64,000 nt of DNA from Hymenobacter sp. YIM 151500-1. Lineage in GTDB: Bacteria > Bacteroidota > Bacteroidia > Cytophagales > Hymenobacteraceae. Both the position numbers and the translations under genes were made by a program. The notes below the pieces were generated by a model. That model was given only the letters and a program-made list of their open reading frames with translations. It was not told where the DNA came from and ran no database searches. The stretch lies in the NCBI RefSeq assembly GCF_025979885.1, contig NZ_CP110139.1:3239501-3303500 (forward strand), read 5' to 3'. The number at the start of each line of letters is the position of its first letter. Within the stretch, counting starts at the first letter, position 1. Positions 61,818 through 64,000 of the stretch are shown piece by piece.

Positions 61818-63568
61818 CGGCGCGCGGGCCGGCGCAGCAGCACATAGCCACCTACTTCCTCTTCCTCGGTGAAGCCCAACGGCTCAAACAGCCGCCGCAC
61901 GTAGGCCCGCACCGGCTGCCGGGCGTACGCCGGGTCGAAGACGAAAGCGGCAGGATCATACGTGCGCAAAAAGTCCTGGAGTTGCGCTGGCGTCGGGGCA
62001 GCCTGGTTGACGGCCGCCGGGTCGGACTGCACGCGCAGCACGGCGCTGAGCACGGCATCCTGCTCGAGGCCCTGAAACAGCGCCGGACTAACCCGCGACA
62101 CGTAGCCGCCGGGCAGCTTTTTGCGGTGCACGGCTTGGTAGAACAGCTGCTCGGTGGCCATGTCGCCCACGCGCCGATGCCCGTCTTGCACACCCAACGG
62201 CACCGGAATCAGTGACGTGCCTGCCAGGTGGCGCACTTGCTGGTACACTGCCGGCACTGCTGCCAGCGCGGCCCGGTGGTAGGGGCGCGGCCAATACTCC
62301 ACTGCTACTACCGCGCACAGCAGCAGGCCGAGCCCCGTTTGGGTGGCCGGGCGCAGCCGCCCGCGCCACGCCGCTTCCAGCGCGCCCAGCGACACAATGG
62401 GCAGCACCAAGCCCACAAGCATAATCCAGCGCGTGGGGCAGCGAATATTATTGAAAAACGGCACGAAGTGCAGCACGCTGGTGGGCAGGTTCAGCCACTC
62501 GTGGCCGTAGATACGCAGGCCCGGCACCGTCAGGAGCAGCAGTACGCCGAGCACCCACGCCAGCGGCCGGCCCAGCGGGTCCTGATGCCACGCGGCGGCG
62601 CGCCAATACCGCGCCACCCACAGGCCGATGGCCAGCGCCGGCAGCGCGTAGCCCACAAACAGCGTATTCTCGACTGAGCCGGGCGTATTGAACACGTCGG
62701 GGTTGGCGTGGAGGCGCGCGGCCCACTCGAAGGCCAGCCAGCGGCTGGTGGGCGGGGGCAGGAAGAAGGCTACCACGTCGCCGCCCCACCAGAAGCCGCC
62801 ATTGGTGTCGAGGCCGGCGTGGCGCAGCTGCTTGATGAGCACGTGGCTAGCCAGCAGGCCCGCGCCCAGCCACGCCCACGTGCGCCACGCGCGCCACCGG
62901 ATGCGGCCGATGCGCAAGCCAAACCACGCCGCGTACGCCAGCGTGAAGTACAGCAGGCCAAACAGGACGTAATAGTCGCTGAACAGGGTAACAACGCCGA
63001 GCACCGCACACGCCGCTACGGCCCGCCAGCTGCGCACGGCGGGTAGCCACCGGCCTTCCTGCCACGCAAATGCTTGCAGCAACGCCAGCACGTAGAATGG
63101 CACAGTGGCCGTCAGCACCAGGTTGTAATGCTCCGGCAGGCGTTGCAGCTTGAACGGCGAAAACGCAAACACAAACCCGGCCAGCAGGCCAAGCACCGGG
63201 CTGTGCAGCCAGCGCCGCGCCAGCACGTAGGCCCCCGTGCCCGACAGCGCAAAGCTGAGCCACAACCCCACGTTCACGCCCAGTAGTTCGCTGCCTAACA
63301 CGGTGCCGAGGATGCCCAGCACGGGGGTGTAGGCGTGCATCACCAGCCATGTGCCACGCGGAAAAAACAGCCAATCGGTGTGGTAGGGGTTGTGGCCGTG
63401 TACGGCGGCCTGGCGAAAGTGCCAGGCATTCCAGAAAAACTGGAAGGAGTCGCGGCCGGGCACGGCCAGAAACGACGACGTGGCGTTTGGCAGCAGCGGC
63501 CACGTACATACCACGAATATCACCGCGTACAAAGCAAACACCAGCGCTAGGCGCAACCCCTGTTTCAT
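61814..63568 (-). CDS. Polytopic membrane protein, GT-C-like
   Basis: 584 residues from the ATG at 63568 (MKQGLRLALVFALYAVIFVV). There are about twelve hydrophobic segments, with a conserved-looking loop after the first helix (VPGRDSFQFFWNAWHFRQAAVHGHNPYHTDWLFFPRG) that includes the acidic D and aromatic residues common in GT-C glycosyltransferases. The C-terminal 150 residues are soluble (LAGTSLIPVPLGVQDGHRRVGDM). It is unlike the two paralogues to its left except in general topology. Function not assigned beyond likely membrane glycosyltransferase. The 3' end overlaps the convergent GT2 stop by 4 bp. Confidence 0.75.
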   Translation of the reverse strand: MKQGLRLALVFALYAVIFVVCTWPLLPNATSSFLAVPGRDSFQFFWNAWHFRQAAVHGHNPYHTDWLFFPRGTWLVMHAYTPVLGILGTVLGSELLGVNVGLWLSFALSGTGAYVLARRWLHSPVLGLLAGFVFAFSPFKLQRLPEHYNLVLTATVPFYVLALLQAFAWQEGRWLPAVRSWRAVAACAVLGVVTLFSDYYVLFGLLYFTLAYAAWFGLRIGRIRWRAWRTWAWLGAGLLASHVLIKQLRHAGLDTNGGFWWGGDVVAFFLPPPTSRWLAFEWAARLHANPDVFNTPGSVENTLFVGYALPALAIGLWVARYWRAAAWHQDPLGRPLAWVLGVLLLLTVPGLRIYGHEWLNLPTSVLHFVPFFNNIRCPTRWIMLVGLVLPIVSLGALEAAWRGRLRPATQTGLGLLLCAVVAVEYWPRPYHRAALAAVPAVYQQVRHLAGTSLIPVPLGVQDGHRRVGDMATEQLFYQAVHRKKLPGGYVSRVSPALFQGLEQDAVLSAVLRVQSDPAAVNQAAPTPAQLQDFLRTYDPAAFVFDPAYARQPVRAYVRRLFEPLGFTEEEEVGGYVLLRRPARR

Positions 63569-63639
63569 GGCGCAAAGTAAGCCGATTGCGCGGCAGCAGG
63601 CAGCGTGCGCTTCACAAAGACGTTACCTTCATCCTCGCT

Positions 63640-64000
63640 ATGCTGCCCCTGCTCAACTACCTCAACGGCCACTACCAACCCGCCCACAACGGCCGCACCC
63701 TACCCGTGACGGAGCCGGCCACGGGCCAGCCCTACGCCACCCTCCCCGACTCCGCCGCCCCCGACGTAGACCAGGCCGTGCGAGCTGCCGAAGCGGCCCT
63801 GCCCGCCTGGCGCCGCCGGCCGGCCGAGGAGCGGGGCCGCCTGCTGCTGCGCCTGTCGGAGCTGATTACGGGCCACCTGGACCGCCTGGCCCAGGCCGAA
63901 AGCCAGGACACGGGCAAGCCCCTGAGCCTGGCCCGCACGCTGGATATTCCGCGGGCGGCCAGCAACTTCGCCTTTTTCGGCACGCTGGCGCAGCACTTTG
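63640..64000 (+). CDS. Aldehyde dehydrogenase, probable 2-aminomuconate semialdehyde dehydrogenase (partial)
   Basis: The first 120 residues from the ATG at 63640 are visible, and the frame is open at the window end. The N-terminus LLNYLNGHYQPAHNGRTLPVTEPATGQPYATLPDS and the region AVRAAEAALPAWRRRPAEERGRLLLRLSELIT are typical of the ALDH superfamily. EESQDTGKPL-like AESQDTGKPLSLARTLDIPRAASNF matches the ALDH8-type HMSDH/AMSDH group. AMSDH would oxidise 2-aminomuconate semialdehyde, the ACMSD product, to 2-aminomuconate. Catalytic Glu and Cys lie outside the window, so substrate is inferred from the nearby kynurenine genes. Confidence 0.8.
   Translation, partial: MLPLLNYLNGHYQPAHNGRTLPVTEPATGQPYATLPDSAAPDVDQAVRAAEAALPAWRRRPAEERGRLLLRLSELITGHLDRLAQAESQDTGKPLSLARTLDIPRAASNFAFFGTLAQHF

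Overview
The window looks like a chromosomal segment of a high-GC Bacteroidota, most probably Hymenobacter or a close relative (Cytophagales). This rests on type IX secretion C-terminal sorting domains on several secreted proteins, TonB-dependent receptors with an N-terminal carboxypeptidase-like domain, TAnnTTTG-type promoter boxes, few Shine-Dalgarno sequences, DUF4142 lipoproteins and a Bacteroidota-style RpoN. No rRNA, tRNA, CRISPR array or intact insertion sequence was recognised.

Layout. 1-2.3 kb: a sensor kinase and its response regulator (partial at the edge). 2.7-14.5 kb: an accessory cluster of large secreted proteins, all on the + strand. It holds two candidate glycoside-hydrolase barrels with ricin-type lectin domains, a double pectate-lyase-like beta-helix protein, a GH5-type enzyme and a LamG lipoprotein. 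Most carry a T9SS sorting domain. The cluster is mosaic: gene relics lie between the genes, DNA encoding binding and sorting domains is duplicated, and one gene has a low-GC catalytic half fused to a high-GC native tail. 14.5-15.3 kb is mostly non-coding. 15.4-25.4 kb: LOG phosphoribohydrolase, an ABC permease, queA, ispD, an enoyl-CoA hydratase, a two-component system, a DUF1573 protein and a DUF4142 lipoprotein cassette. 25.5-29.1 kb: an outer-membrane-type protein and a coupled ECF sigma / putative anti-sigma / DUF4097-like operon. 29.3-38.3 kb: uvrA, small proteins including two tandem Rof-like genes, asnS, rpoN and a PAP2-like membrane protein. 38.4-43 kb: a hybrid kinase with multiple PAS domains, convergent with a LytTR regulator.

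43.3-56.9 kb and the right edge hold a dispersed kynurenine pathway: kynurenine 3-monooxygenase, then two paralogous TonB receptors, an AlkB-like oxygenase and a membrane protein, then kynureninase, ACMS decarboxylase, 3-hydroxyanthranilate dioxygenase and a divergent SDR. An aldehyde dehydrogenase at the right edge could be the next enzyme, 2-aminomuconate semialdehyde dehydrogenase. Together these would convert kynurenine through 3-hydroxyanthranilate to 2-aminomuconate. Between SDR and dehydrogenase, 56.9-63.6 kb encodes polytopic GT-C-like proteins and a GT2 polyprenyl-phosphate glycosyltransferase, suggesting glycan or lipid decoration.

The most unusual structure is in the spacers. At least five (16.4, 19.15, 20.0, 37.45 and 55.85 kb) are bounded by mutually complementary low-complexity 'word' arms: a purine-rich iterated word on one side and its pyrimidine-rich complement on the other. 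In four of them the pyrimidine arm runs right up to a start codon. Several enclose members of a palindromic family related to GTCATGCTGAGC...GCTCAGCATGAC. A second palindrome family (outer word GTAACGCGAAGTTG) sits between convergent genes at 42.1 and 51.1 kb. I do not recognise either family as a described element.
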